Positions 8,093-16,164 of a stretch of DNA of 18,288 bases are shown here, piece after piece; positions within the stretch are counted from its first letter, which is position 1, and the number at the start of each line of letters is the position of its first letter. Below the pieces are notes generated by a model that was given only the letters and a program-made list of their open reading frames with translations, was not told where the DNA came from and ran no database searches. Source of the DNA: Acidithiobacillus ferruginosus. Lineage in GTDB: Bacteria; Pseudomonadota; Gammaproteobacteria; Acidithiobacillales; Acidithiobacillaceae. The stretch lies in the NCBI RefSeq assembly GCF_018854495.1, contig NZ_JABBDR010000301.1:1-18288 (forward strand), in the 5' to 3' direction. A program made the position numbers and the translations under genes.

Positions 8093-8733
8093 GAATAAAA
8101 GGCCGCCAGGCGGGCGGCGAGCCTGGCCCGCACAGCATCATGCACCATCGGCAGAGGCTGGCTCGCATCGACGCGCCAGATTCTTTGTGGTTCGGCCGCG
8201 CATCGCTCCGCAAAGACCGCCCTAGCGCGGCTGAAAAAGGCCTGGTCTTCCTGTTCCAGCCGATCCGGACGGCGCCCGCGGATACGTGCTGCACCCAACT
8301 CCGGCGCTATATCGAACCAAAACGTCAGGTCTGGACGGCGGGTGATTCCCGCCCAGCGCGCCAGCGCCGCGATATGCGCGGGAGGGACCCCCCTCCCGCC
8401 GCTCTGATAAGCGTAAGTGGAGTCTTCATAGCGATCACTGATGACCACCTTCCCGGCGGCCAGCGCAGGCGCGATACGTGTCCGCCAGTGATCCCGACGT
8501 CCGGCATAGAGCAGAAGCAGTTCCTCGTCCGCATCCAGGTGCAGGCTGTCGTCCAGAAAAATGGTGCGCAACGCCTCGCCAAGTGCCCCTCCGCCCGGTT
8601 CCCTGGTAACTTCAACGGCATAACCCTGCTGATGGCAAAGTTCCGCCAGCACCGGCAGGGCTGAGCTCTTCCCCGCACCCTCAATACCCTCCAGGGTAAG
8701 GAAAAACCCGCTCTTCCGTGTGGTCGTCTTCAC
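8089..8733 (-). CDS. tmk: Thymidylate kinase
   Basis: The 214-residue enzyme phosphorylates dTMP to dTDP. Motifs are the P-loop EGIEGAGKSS (15-24, Lys22), TREPGG (43-48), the DRYEDSTYAYQ motif that holds the catalytic and substrate residues, GGRGVPP, and a basic lid segment RIRGRRPDRLEQED. The start is GTG and overlaps the mltG stop (GTGA). It has a strong GGAGGAG ribosome binding site 7 bases upstream. Its stop overlaps the holB start (ATGA). The mltG-tmk-holB order is the standard one. A perfect 9-bp inverted repeat lies inside the gene at 8378-8399. Confidence 0.96.
   Translation of the reverse strand: MKTTTRKSGFFLTLEGIEGAGKSSALPVLAELCHQQGYAVEVTREPGGGALGEALRTIFLDDSLHLDADEELLLLYAGRRDHWRTRIAPALAAGKVVISDRYEDSTYAYQSGGRGVPPAHIAALARWAGITRRPDLTFWFDIAPELGAARIRGRRPDRLEQEDQAFFSRARAVFAERCAAEPQRIWRVDASQPLPMVHDAVRARLAARLAAFYS
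8378..8399. repeat. Perfect 9-bp inverted repeat inside tmk
   Basis: On the plus strand GCGGGAGGG (8378-8386) is followed by the four-base spacer ACCC and its exact reverse complement CCCTCCCGC (8391-8399). In tmk mRNA this makes a nine-pair, almost all G-C hairpin over the codons for the GGRGVPP segment. Whether it is functional or a by-product of Gly/Pro codon choice is unknown. Confidence 0.7.
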
Positions 8734-9743
8734 TGATCCGCTCCTCCGGCATGCTGGAGATAACGTCGTATCTGCTTGAGGTGTTGCGCGTAACTCTCGG
8801 AATAATGGTACTCATCTCCCTGAGCAATGAAATAGAGGTCGGTACTGTCCGCCGGATGCAGCACGGCCATCAGGCTGGTGAATCCCGGCATCGCAATGGG
8901 TGTAGGCGGCAATCCGGCATGCAGATAGGTGTTATAAGGGCTGTCCACATGCATCTCCTGTGCTGTCAAAAGCCCGGCATAGCGCCCGCCCAAAGCATAA
9001 ATCACGGTAGGATCGGATTGCAAAGGCATCCCTTGCCGCAAGCGATTGAGAAACACGGCCGCAATATGCGCCTGCTCTGCCGGGGGGGCCCCCTCCTTTT
9101 GTACGATGGAAGCCAGAATCAGTGCCTGGTAGGGATCATGGAGCGGCAGTCCGGGAGCGCGCCCGGCCCACAGGGTCTGCAATTCGTGCTGCATGCGCAC
9201 GTAAGCGCGCCGCAGTACACTCAGCGCCGTGGTGCCCGGCACGTAACGGTAGCTATCCGGGAAAAGCCAGCCCTCTGCGCTGCCCTCTGCGCCGATGCCT
9301 CGCTGCGCCAGGCGCGTTGCCACGCCTTCCTCCTGAGGCAGATCCCGCCGGTTGAGATAGGGGGCCCTGTCCCGTATTTCCCGGACCACGTCCTGCAAAC
9401 GCCAGCCCGGCACAATCAGCAGATTAAGAGGCGTGGACTGACCGGCAATCAAACGGTGCAACACCTGTTCCTGGTTAATGCTGCCCCTGAACTCATACAG
9501 TCCGGCCTGCATGGCCGGACGCCCGGCCAGAGCCCAAGCCAGATGAAACAGTCGCGGATAGGGCAGCACCCCGGAATGCGCCAGGCTGGCGATACTCTGC
9601 GCGTCACTAGCACCAAGGGGGATAGGGACCGTCACCCCCTTCGCCGGTAGAGTTTCCGGCCAATACATGCCGATGCCGTAAAATCCGACAGGAAATAATA
9701 CACTTAGAAGAATGAGCAGGACCACCATACGTCTGCGGGTCAC
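8730..9743 (-). CDS. mltG: Endolytic murein transglycosylase MltG (YceG)
   Basis: MltG cuts nascent glycan strands at the inner membrane and may set their length. With the chosen start it has 337 residues (E. coli 340): a short basic N terminus MTRRR, one membrane anchor (about 6-26), a LysM-like region, AEGWLFPDSYRY (family signature), and the catalytic segment LASIVQKEG followed by RLRQGMPLQSDPTVIYALG and PYNTYLHAGLPPTPI. I chose GTG at 9743 because it overlaps the pabC stop as GTGA with GGGG 8 bases upstream. An ATG at 9776 would add 11 residues and overlap pabC by 37 bases, with no visible ribosome binding site. The usual E-K-E of the catalytic segment reads Q-K-E here; the second Glu (217) is kept. 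Confidence 0.94.
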   Translation of the reverse strand: MTRRRMVVLLILLSVLFPVGFYGIGMYWPETLPAKGVTVPIPLGASDAQSIASLAHSGVLPYPRLFHLAWALAGRPAMQAGLYEFRGSINQEQVLHRLIAGQSTPLNLLIVPGWRLQDVVREIRDRAPYLNRRDLPQEEGVATRLAQRGIGAEGSAEGWLFPDSYRYVPGTTALSVLRRAYVRMQHELQTLWAGRAPGLPLHDPYQALILASIVQKEGAPPAEQAHIAAVFLNRLRQGMPLQSDPTVIYALGGRYAGLLTAQEMHVDSPYNTYLHAGLPPTPIAMPGFTSLMAVLHPADSTDLYFIAQGDEYHYSESYAQHLKQIRRYLQHAGGADQ

Positions 9744-10594
9744 GGTTGTGGCCCCAGACCCATTTCCCGAGTCCATCCGAGCAGGGCGGATGTTATAGGT
9801 CCGTCATGCCCGGGTAATCCGCGTCCCATGAAGTAGCGCACCGGCCAGACACCGATGAGGCTGTTGCTGAAAAATATTTCGTCAGCATCCTGAAGCGTCG
9901 TCAGTGGCCAGTGGCCCAAGCGGGTCGGCACGCCATGCGCCTGCAACCACGCCAAAATGGCGGCCCGCTGAACACCGGGGATGCCGCCGTTTTCCAGTTC
10001 CGGAGTATGGACAACACCAGTCGTTACCCAAAACAGATTGGACATGATGCCCTCGCGCAGCAGTCCCGACTGGTCCAGCATGACCCCCTCGGCATATTCG
10101 GGAGCCAGGGCATCCCGGGCCATAACCTGGTTCAGGCGATTGAGAGATTTGACGCCGAGATACGGTGCGCCGGTGAGCAAGGCGACCTCGCAGATTGCGG
10201 CGGAGATGCCGGGGTTCCAGTAGTGCGGGTTTCGCTCCGGCCACTGGGAAAACCACAGATAGCGTCGGGGAGGACCAGCGCCAGCGCTGCCGTACCCCGG
10301 TCCTGGTCCACGACTGAGGGTCAGTTTAAGGAGAAGGCGCGGCTGTGCCGGGATGGCATCCAGCACCGTCCGTAAATCCTTGTGCCAGACTTCCGGATGA
10401 GGTGCCGGAATATTCAGAATGGCCGCGCCACGCCCGAGCCGCGCCAGATGCGCCTCCCAAAACAGGGGGACGCTCCTGATCACTGCAATGGTTTCAAAAA
10501 GCCCGTCGCCGTAATGTAACGCACGGTCCAGGGTAGCATCGCATGCCCCCGCCACGAGGGGATCTCCATCCATGGTGGCGACAATCACCCCCAC
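9740..10594 (-). CDS. pabC: Aminodeoxychorismate lyase (folate pathway)
   Basis: The 284-residue fold-type IV PLP enzyme turns 4-amino-4-deoxychorismate into p-aminobenzoate and pyruvate for folate. Visible are RALHYGDGLFET (24-35), the lysine motif GVKSLNRLNQVMAR with Lys149, and LLREGIMSNLFW (178-189), whose Glu lies near the PLP nitrogen, then NGGIPGVQR. The sequence fits PabC better than branched-chain or D-amino acid aminotransferases, and the fabF-pabC-mltG context agrees. The start is GTG at 10594 (8 bases after fabF); a GTG at 10588 and an ATG at 10573 are also in frame. None has a good ribosome binding site, so the exact N terminus is uncertain and coupling to fabF is likely. Confidence 0.9.
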   Translation of the reverse strand: MGVIVATMDGDPLVAGACDATLDRALHYGDGLFETIAVIRSVPLFWEAHLARLGRGAAILNIPAPHPEVWHKDLRTVLDAIPAQPRLLLKLTLSRGPGPGYGSAGAGPPRRYLWFSQWPERNPHYWNPGISAAICEVALLTGAPYLGVKSLNRLNQVMARDALAPEYAEGVMLDQSGLLREGIMSNLFWVTTGVVHTPELENGGIPGVQRAAILAWLQAHGVPTRLGHWPLTTLQDADEIFFSNSLIGVWPVRYFMGRGLPGHDGPITSALLGWTREMGLGPQP

Positions 10595-10602
10595 GCGGCG
10601 AA

Positions 10603-11844
10603 TCAGTCGTCGACGCGGCGGAAAACCAGAGAACTATTGGTGCCGCCGAATCCAAAGGAATTGCTTAAAGCAACTTCTACGGATGCTTTCCGCGCCTTGA
10701 GGGGCACATAATCCAGGTCACAGCCCTCGTCGGCCTGATCCAGATTGATCGTGGGCGGCAAAATGCCGTGATAAAGCGCGAGCGTCGTAAAAATGGCTTC
10801 GACCCCCCCCGCGGCACCCAGAAGATGACCGGTCATCGACTTGGTGGAACTCATGGCCAATCGCTGTGCGTGTTCGCCGAATACGGTATGTACCGCATCG
10901 GTCTCCGACCGATCTCCCAGCGGGGTAGACGTTCCGTGCGCGTTGATATACCCCACCATTTCGGGCGACATCGAGGCGTTACGCAGTGCGGCCCGCATGC
11001 AACGGGCAGCGCCTTCCCCCCCCGGGGCGGGTTGGGTCATATGGTAAGCATCGGAGCTCATGCCGTAGCCGGCCAACTCTGCGTAGATCCGTGCCCCACG
11101 GCGCCGGGCAAATTCATACTCTTCGAGAATGAGAACGCCCGCGCCCTCGCCCAGCACGAAACCATCCCGATCCTTATCCCAGGGGCGGCTCGCTCTCTCA
11201 GGATCGGCGTTGCGCGTAGAGAGCGCCCGTGCCGCACAAAACCCACCCAACCCCAAAGGGCTGACAGCCGCCTCGGCACCACCGGCAATCATGACATCGG
11301 CGTCGCCATACTCGATGAGCCGCGCCGCCTCGCCGATGGAATGGGTGCCTGTGGAACATGCCGTCGCCATGGCGATGTTGGGCCCTTTGGCGCCATACAT
11401 AATGGAAACGTGCCCCGACACCATATTGACGATGCAACGCGGAATAAAGAAAGGCGATATCCGGCGGGGGCCACTTTCCGTGACGATCTGATGCTCGGAC
11501 TCGATGCCCGGCAGACCGCCGATACCACTGCCGATGGATACGCCCACCCGATCTGCAATATCTGCTCCGATCTGTAAACCAGAGTCTGCAACCGCTTCCA
11601 TGGCCGCCACGAGGCCGTAATGGATGAATAAATCCATCTTGCGGGCTTCCTTGGTCGGAATGTACTGACCAATATCGAAGCCACGGACTTCTCCTGCAAT
11701 CTGGGAACTGTAGGAGGCAGGATCCAGGCGGGTAACCCGGCCGATACCGCTGCGTCCCTGGGTTATCGAATCCCACGCCGCGGGGATACCCACACCGACG
11801 GGCGACACGATCCCCAAACCCGTAATCACTACACGTCTCTTCAA
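10603..11844 (-). CDS. fabF: 3-oxoacyl-[acyl-carrier-protein] synthase II
   Basis: FabF condenses malonyl-ACP with acyl-ACP during chain elongation. The 413 residues and catalytic triad match E. coli FabF number for number: Cys163 in [11 protein letters not shown], His303 in [12 protein letters not shown] and His340 in [11 protein letters not shown]. The C-terminal [14 protein letters not shown] is also typical. The start is TTG, giving [11 protein letters not shown], which aligns with known FabF N termini; GAGGAG stands 9 bases before it and no in-frame ATG precedes the conserved start. The gene follows acpP by 36 bases and precedes pabC by 8. Two runs of eight G lie inside the coding strand, both at Gly-Gly codons. 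Confidence 0.97.
   Translation of the reverse strand: MKRRVVITGLGIVSPVGVGIPAAWDSITQGRSGIGRVTRLDPASYSSQIAGEVRGFDIGQYIPTKEARKMDLFIHYGLVAAMEAVADSGLQIGADIADRVGVSIGSGIGGLPGIESEHQIVTESGPRRISPFFIPRCIVNMVSGHVSIMYGAKGPNIAMATACSTGTHSIGEAARLIEYGDADVMIAGGAEAAVSPLGLGGFCAARALSTRNADPERASRPWDKDRDGFVLGEGAGVLILEEYEFARRRGARIYAELAGYGMSSDAYHMTQPAPGGEGAARCMRAALRNASMSPEMVGYINAHGTSTPLGDRSETDAVHTVFGEHAQRLAMSSTKSMTGHLLGAAGGVEAIFTTLALYHGILPPTINLDQADEGCDLDYVPLKARKASVEVALSNSFGFGGTNSSLVFRRVDD
10803..10810 (-). repeat. G8 tract in fabF (C8 on plus strand)
   Basis: A run of eight identical bases spans the Gly-Gly codons just after His340 of FabF, in GAAGGVEA. Such tracts can slip during replication. A one-base change here would alter only the last about 70 residues. 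It is an observed repeat, with no evidence of variation in this single sequence. Confidence 0.75.
11016..11023 (-). repeat. Second G8 tract in fabF (C8 on plus strand)
   Basis: Another run of eight identical bases lies at the Gly-Gly codons of PAPGGEGAA (residues 272-280), upstream of His303. Slippage here would remove two of the three catalytic residues. It is reported as an observed tract only. Confidence 0.75.
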
Positions 11845-11880
11845 ACGCCCGATCTCCTCATCGTCCCGGTCAGGAAATGC

Positions 11881-12129
11881 TCAGGCATCCTTGGCTGGAA
11901 TATGCGCAGACACATAGTCGATGGCCTGTTGCACGGTCGCAATCTTTTCCGCTTCTTCGTCGGGAATTTCACAATCGAATTCTTCTTCCAGGGCCATCAC
12001 CAGCTCCACGGTATCCAGCGAGTCGGCACCCAGATCATCAACAAAGGACGCCTCATTGGTGACTTCGTCTTCATTCACGCCCAACTGCTCTACTACGACC
12101 TTCTTTACACGATCTGCCACATTATCCAT
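11881..12129 (-). CDS. acpP: Acyl carrier protein
   Basis: This 82-residue acidic four-helix protein carries the growing acyl chain on 4'-phosphopantetheine. The attachment motif is [18 protein letters not shown] with Ser37. The N terminus [18 protein letters not shown] and the end IDYVSAHI are typical. The C terminus is slightly longer than E. coli AcpP (78 residues). The gene stands between fabG (84 bases upstream) and fabF (36 bases downstream). The 84-base leader is the largest gap within the fab cluster and contains a hairpin over the ribosome binding site and a 12-bp palindrome, so acpP may have separate control; ACP is needed in large excess over the enzymes. Confidence 0.98.
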   Translation of the reverse strand: MDNVADRVKKVVVEQLGVNEDEVTNEASFVDDLGADSLDTVELVMALEEEFDCEIPDEEAEKIATVQQAIDYVSAHIPAKDA

Positions 12130-12130
12130 T

Positions 12131-12143
12131 AGGAGAAGCTCCT
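12131..12143 (-). promoter_or_regulatory. Hairpin that can cover the acpP ribosome binding site
   Basis: In mRNA sense the sequence is AGGAG-CUU-CUCCU, then A and the AUG of acpP. AGGAG is the ribosome binding site, 9 bases from the start, and pairs perfectly with CUCCU to form a five-pair stem with a three-base loop. The anti-SD strand lies between the SD and the start codon. The stem is short and may be easily opened by ribosomes. Confidence 0.55.
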
Positions 12144-12187
12144 CTGTCGGTGAAAAATTATTGTCGGCGAGATTGGACCACAGGGCA

Positions 12188-12199
12188 TACAGTCCTGTA
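12188..12199. promoter_or_regulatory. 12-bp palindrome in the acpP leader
   Basis: TACAG (12188-12192) and CTGTA (12195-12199) are exact inverted repeats two bases apart, in the 84-base gap between fabG and acpP. The position fits an operator or part of an RNA stem. I cannot match it to a known fatty-acid regulator site, and chance is possible. Confidence 0.3.
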
Positions 12200-12213
12200 A
12201 AGCAACGAATGCA

Positions 12214-12963
12214 TTACCCCATCCACATGCCGCCATTGACATGCAGAATCTGTCCGGTTACGTAACCTGCTTCCGGGCTCGCCAAATAAGCGACTGCAGC
12301 AGCCACGTCGGCCACCGCTCCCAGCCTTCCCGCAGGAATCTGCTGCAGTAGAGTGTCGCGCTGCGCTTCATTCAGCCCTTCCGTCATGTCCGTGCTGATA
12401 AAACCTGGTGCCACACAATTGACGGTCACCTGCCGCGCCGCCACCTCCCTCGCCATGGCCCGGGTGAAACCCGCGACCCCTGCCTTGGCGGCCGCATAAT
12501 TCGTCTGCCCGGCATTCCCCATCACCCCGACTATCGAGGTAATGTTGATGATACGGCCAAAACGGGCTTTGAGCATATCGCGCACGCATAGCTTGCTCAA
12601 GCGGTATACTGCGCGCAGATTGGTCGCCATGACGGCATCCCAATCCTCGTCTTTCATCCGCAGGAGCAACTGATCCCGGGTGATACCCGCATTGTTCACC
12701 AGAATGGTCGGCGCGCCATGGGATGCCTGTATCTGCGCGAGCACTGCGGACATGGCCGCGTCATCGGTCACATCCAGTGCCATCCCGGCGCCGTGGATGC
12801 CCTGCGCCGCCAGATCGGCACTGATCCGTTCGGCACCGGCAGAGGTCGTTGCTGTGGCAACGACCCGCGCACCCTGCCTGCCGAGTACGTGCGCGATCTC
12901 TTGTCCGATGCCGCGGCTGCCACCGGTGACCAGGGCTAGCTGGCCCTCCAAAGATCCTGCCAT
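12214..12963 (-). CDS. fabG: 3-oxoacyl-[acyl-carrier-protein] reductase
   Basis: FabG reduces 3-oxoacyl-ACP with NADPH, the first reduction of each elongation round. The 249 residues form a classical short-chain dehydrogenase: TGGSRGIG at 13-20 binds the cofactor, NNAG at 90-93 stabilises the core, Asn115, Ser143, Tyr156 and Lys160 make the catalytic set, and APGFISTDMT follows. The ATG overlaps the fabD stop (TGATG), so translation is coupled. Family members are many, but the position between fabD and acpP makes FabG the clear choice. Confidence 0.97.
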   Translation of the reverse strand: MAGSLEGQLALVTGGSRGIGQEIAHVLGRQGARVVATATTSAGAERISADLAAQGIHGAGMALDVTDDAAMSAVLAQIQASHGAPTILVNNAGITRDQLLLRMKDEDWDAVMATNLRAVYRLSKLCVRDMLKARFGRIINITSIVGVMGNAGQTNYAAAKAGVAGFTRAMAREVAARQVTVNCVAPGFISTDMTEGLNEAQRDTLLQQIPAGRLGAVADVAAAVAYLASPEAGYVTGQILHVNGGMWMG

Positions 12964-13898
12964 CAGATCACCTCCAGGGCGGCCTTGAGGCTTTTGCCAT
13001 CTTCGACGTGGAGCATGGTCAGGCTGGGCTCTATACGTTTCCCCAGGCCCGACAGTACGCGCCCCGGGCCCATTTCCACAAAGGTCATGGCCCCCTGCCG
13101 GGCGAGGTGCCGAATCGTGTCCGTCCAGCGCACCGGCGAATATAACTGCCTGGCAAGCACGGCACGGATGGAGTCTGGCGAGTTGTGGCTTTGCACATCG
13201 GCGTTATGTACCACCATCGCCCTAGGGCTACGGAACTGCACGGATTCCAGCACGGACTGGAAACGTTCAGCGGCTGGCTCCATCAGGCTGCAATGACTGG
13301 GCACGCTGACCGGAAGCAGGACAACGCGTTTGGCCCCGGCCGCACGTGCCGACTCCACCAGTCGCTCGACGGCCGCCTGATGACCTGCGGCTACCACCTG
13401 TCCCGGCGCGTTGAAATTGGCCGCAGCCAGCACTTCACCCTTTGCTTCCTGAGCACAAAGCTGTTTCACTTCATCGTCGCCGAGACCGATGATGGCTGCC
13501 ATGGCACCCACCCCCTCCGGCACCGCTTCCTGCATCAGACGGCCCCGTTCCGCGACCAGACGTACGGCGTCCACAAAATCCACCGCATCCGCAACCACCA
13601 GAGCGGTGTATTCTCCCAGGGAATGCCCGGCGACAAAATCGGGAAAGATGCCACCTTCCTCTTCCCATACCCGGTATACTGCATATCCGGCGGTCAGCAT
13701 CACCGGCTGTGTCCAGCGGGTCTGACTCAGTTTTTCGGTGGGCCCCTCCTGCGTAAGCAGCCACAGGTCCTCGCCCAACTGCGCAGAAGCTTCTTCAAAA
13801 ACCTCTTTGACCAACGGATGACTGTTAGCCAGGTCGGCCAGCATATTCAAAGACTGCGAACCTTGACCCGGAAAAACAAAGGCGATAGAGCCGTGCAA
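12963..13898 (-). CDS. fabD: Malonyl-CoA:ACP transacylase
   Basis: FabD moves malonyl from CoA to ACP. The 311 residues contain FPGQGSQ at 9-15, the nucleophile GHSLGEYTAL with Ser93, Arg118 for the malonyl carboxylate, and the catalytic His202 in VPSHCSLM. The start is a TTG at 13898 with a perfect AGGAGG ribosome binding site 5 bases upstream. The next in-frame Met is residue 19 and would delete the GQGSQ motif, so the TTG is required. The gene begins 38 bases after fabH and overlaps fabG by one base. Confidence 0.97.
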   Translation of the reverse strand: MHGSIAFVFPGQGSQSLNMLADLANSHPLVKEVFEEASAQLGEDLWLLTQEGPTEKLSQTRWTQPVMLTAGYAVYRVWEEEGGIFPDFVAGHSLGEYTALVVADAVDFVDAVRLVAERGRLMQEAVPEGVGAMAAIIGLGDDEVKQLCAQEAKGEVLAAANFNAPGQVVAAGHQAAVERLVESARAAGAKRVVLLPVSVPSHCSLMEPAAERFQSVLESVQFRSPRAMVVHNADVQSHNSPDSIRAVLARQLYSPVRWTDTIRHLARQGAMTFVEMGPGRVLSGLGKRIEPSLTMLHVEDGKSLKAALEVI

Positions 13899-13936
13899 GC
13901 GAACCTCCTCTCAATACAAATTGGTATGCAGGGCTT

Positions 13937-14881
13937 TCAGCCCCAACGCAGGAGTGCTGATCCCCAGGTAAAACCACCCCCGAATGCTTCCAGCAGAAGC
14001 CGTTGGCGCGGCTGAAAACAACCGCGTCGCGCTGCTTCATCCAAGGCTAAAGGTACCGAAGCCGCAGAAGTATTACCATGATGTTCCACCGTCGTCACCA
14101 CCCGCTCCATAGGCAGGCCCAGCTTATCGGCCGTCGCCTGGATAATGCGGATATTGGCCTGATGGGGAACCAACCAGTCGATTTCTGCGGGTGTCAAGGC
14201 ATTTGCCGCGAGCGTTTCCTGTACGATCTCACCCAGGGTACGCACCGCCACGCGGAATACTGCGTTACCCTGCATGGTGATTCGTGCCTCCCCGCCGGGG
14301 ACCTGCAGTAAGTCGGCATAGGCACCGTCGGCATGGATGTGTGTGGAGATAATACCGGGTTGGTCACCGGCACTGAGTACCACAGCCCCGGCGCCATCCC
14401 CAAAAAGAATACACGTCCCGCGATCCGTCCAGTCAACGATATGGGACATGCTCTCCACACCGACCACCAGCGCATGCCTCGCCCCACCGCTGCGAATGAA
14501 GCGATCGGCGGTTGCCAGCGCATAGATGAAGCCTGTGCAAACCGCCTGGATGTCGAAGGCCGGCGCACCCCGGTTGCCCAGGCGGGCTTGCAGCAGGCAG
14601 GCGGTACTGGGGAATATCTGATCTGGAGTGGTCGTCGCCACGATAATCAGGTCCAGATCTGCCGCCTTCAGACCTGCGTCGGCCAGCGCCTGGCGCGCTG
14701 CCGCTTCCGCCATGTCTACGGTCTTCTCGCCGGGAGCGGCGATATGCCGGGAGCGGATGCCGGTACGGGCGAATATCCAGGCATCGCTGGTCTCTACCAT
14801 CTGCTCCAGATCGTGGTTGCTGAGAATACGTTCCGGCAGATAGCCGCCGGTGGCGACAATACGGCTGTAGATAGGTTTCAC
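13937..14881 (-). CDS. fabH: 3-oxoacyl-[acyl-carrier-protein] synthase III
   Basis: FabH starts fatty acid synthesis by condensing acetyl-CoA with malonyl-ACP. The 314 residues carry the Cys-His-Asn triad: Cys115 in [12 protein letters not shown], His240 in VPHQANIRI and Asn270 in [15 protein letters not shown], plus [10 protein letters not shown] and the end [13 protein letters not shown]. The GTG start overlaps the plsX stop as GTGA. There is no strong ribosome binding site close to it, which fits translation coupled to plsX. Confidence 0.97.
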   Translation of the reverse strand: MKPIYSRIVATGGYLPERILSNHDLEQMVETSDAWIFARTGIRSRHIAAPGEKTVDMAEAAARQALADAGLKAADLDLIIVATTTPDQIFPSTACLLQARLGNRGAPAFDIQAVCTGFIYALATADRFIRSGGARHALVVGVESMSHIVDWTDRGTCILFGDGAGAVVLSAGDQPGIISTHIHADGAYADLLQVPGGEARITMQGNAVFRVAVRTLGEIVQETLAANALTPAEIDWLVPHQANIRIIQATADKLGLPMERVVTTVEHHGNTSAASVPLALDEAARRGCFQPRQRLLLEAFGGGFTWGSALLRWG

Positions 14882-15903
14882 GCGCTGTTTCGCACCGCCG
14901 GATCGAGATTCTCCTGGATCACTTCGGCAATACGCAGGGTCAGGCGATGTTTGGCCTCGGCGATCGCTACTTTCACCGCGCAGGCAAAGGCAAAACGATC
15001 CGCATTTCCGTGGCTCTTGATGACGATCCCGTTCAATCCCAGCAGCGTGGCGCCGTTGTATTGACGGGAATCCAGGCGGCGGCGCAGGCGTTGCAGAATG
15101 GGACGATTGATCAGATAAGCAATACGCCCATACCAGCCATGGGTATAGCTGGCGCGCAGTTCGTGACTGATCATCGTTGCCAGTCCCTCTGAGGTCTTGA
15201 GCGCCACATTACCCACGAAGCCGTCACAAACCACCACATCCGCGACTCCCTTGTAAATATCGGAACCCTCTACATTGCCGATGAAATTCAGCCTGGCAGC
15301 ACGCAACAGAAGTGCCGCCTCTTTGACCTGTTCATTGCCCTTGATCTCTTCAGAGCCGATGTTGAGCAGGGCGACGCGGGGCTTGGTCACACCCATGACC
15401 CGCTCAGCGAGTATCGAGCCCATTACCGCGAACTGCAGGAGATGTTCCGGGCGACAATCCACATTTGCACCCAGATCCAGTGCGAGGAAACGCCCTGTGG
15501 TTGTCGGCAGAAAAGCGGCAATGGCCGGCCGGTCAATTCCGGGAATGGTGCGAAGGAAGACTTTTCCAAGCGCCATCAGGGCACCGGTGTTGCCTGCACT
15601 GACCACAGCATCGGCATGCCCTTCCCGCACCAGACTGATGGCGACATGCATAGACGAATCCCTTTTGCCCCTCAGGGCCTGGGACGGCGTCTCATCCATT
15701 GCCACCACCTGGCTGGCGTGGTGCATGACGACCTGAGCCGATCCGTGGAGGTGTGCTTTCTCCAGCTCCGTCTGAAGGGAAACCGTATCACCGACCAAGT
15801 GAAATATGACATCGGGGTGATCCTCGAGCAGATCACGGATGGCAAGCACCACTGTCGACGGGCCGGAATCGCCACTCATGGCATCTACCGCAATATGCGG
15901 CAT
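14878..15903 (-). CDS. plsX: Phosphate acyltransferase PlsX
   Basis: PlsX makes acyl-phosphate from acyl-ACP, feeding PlsY in phospholipid synthesis at the inner membrane surface. The 341 residues show [12 protein letters not shown] at the N terminus (usual form DAMGGD or DVMGGD, here with Ser in place of the first Gly), [33 protein letters not shown] and [11 protein letters not shown], all typical. The ATG has GGAGAG 7 bases upstream. It follows rpmF by 37 bases and overlaps fabH by 4. The order rpmF-plsX-fabH is conserved in many bacteria. Confidence 0.96.
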   Translation of the reverse strand: MPHIAVDAMSGDSGPSTVVLAIRDLLEDHPDVIFHLVGDTVSLQTELEKAHLHGSAQVVMHHASQVVAMDETPSQALRGKRDSSMHVAISLVREGHADAVVSAGNTGALMALGKVFLRTIPGIDRPAIAAFLPTTTGRFLALDLGANVDCRPEHLLQFAVMGSILAERVMGVTKPRVALLNIGSEEIKGNEQVKEAALLLRAARLNFIGNVEGSDIYKGVADVVVCDGFVGNVALKTSEGLATMISHELRASYTHGWYGRIAYLINRPILQRLRRRLDSRQYNGATLLGLNGIVIKSHGNADRFAFACAVKVAIAEAKHRLTLRIAEVIQENLDPAVRNSA

Positions 15904-15940
15904 CGCGAACTCTCCGGGACGCTCTGGCGCGGCAGCCTGG

Positions 15941-16126
15941 TCAGACTTCGACCGCCTTCTTCACGATCTCGCGACCTTTATAGAAACCGCATTCTGGGCA
16001 TACATGATGGGGCAGTTTGGCTGCTCCGCAATTGGCGCATACGGAACGGTTTACCGTTACCAAAAAATCGTGGGCGCGCCGCATATCACGACGTGAACGG
16101 GAAGTTTTACTTTGTGGAACGGCCAT
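15941..16126 (-). CDS. rpmF: 50S ribosomal protein L32
   Basis: The 61-residue protein begins [20 protein letters not shown], the standard L32 start. It contains a zinc-binding set with Cys30, Cys33, Cys43 and Cys46, so it is the zinc-containing form. GGAG lies 9 bases before the ATG. It sits 38 bases after yceD and 37 before plsX, the usual order that links ribosome and lipid synthesis. Confidence 0.98.
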   Translation of the reverse strand: MAVPQSKTSRSRRDMRRAHDFLVTVNRSVCANCGAAKLPHHVCPECGFYKGREIVKKAVEV

Positions 16127-16164
16127 GACTCAATTCTCCAATCTGTATCAAGATGTACTGCACT

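Noticed and set aside
12150..12213. LexA (SOS) box before acpP
   Set aside because: CTGT is present but the required spacing to ACAG is not; the palindrome here has a two-base centre.
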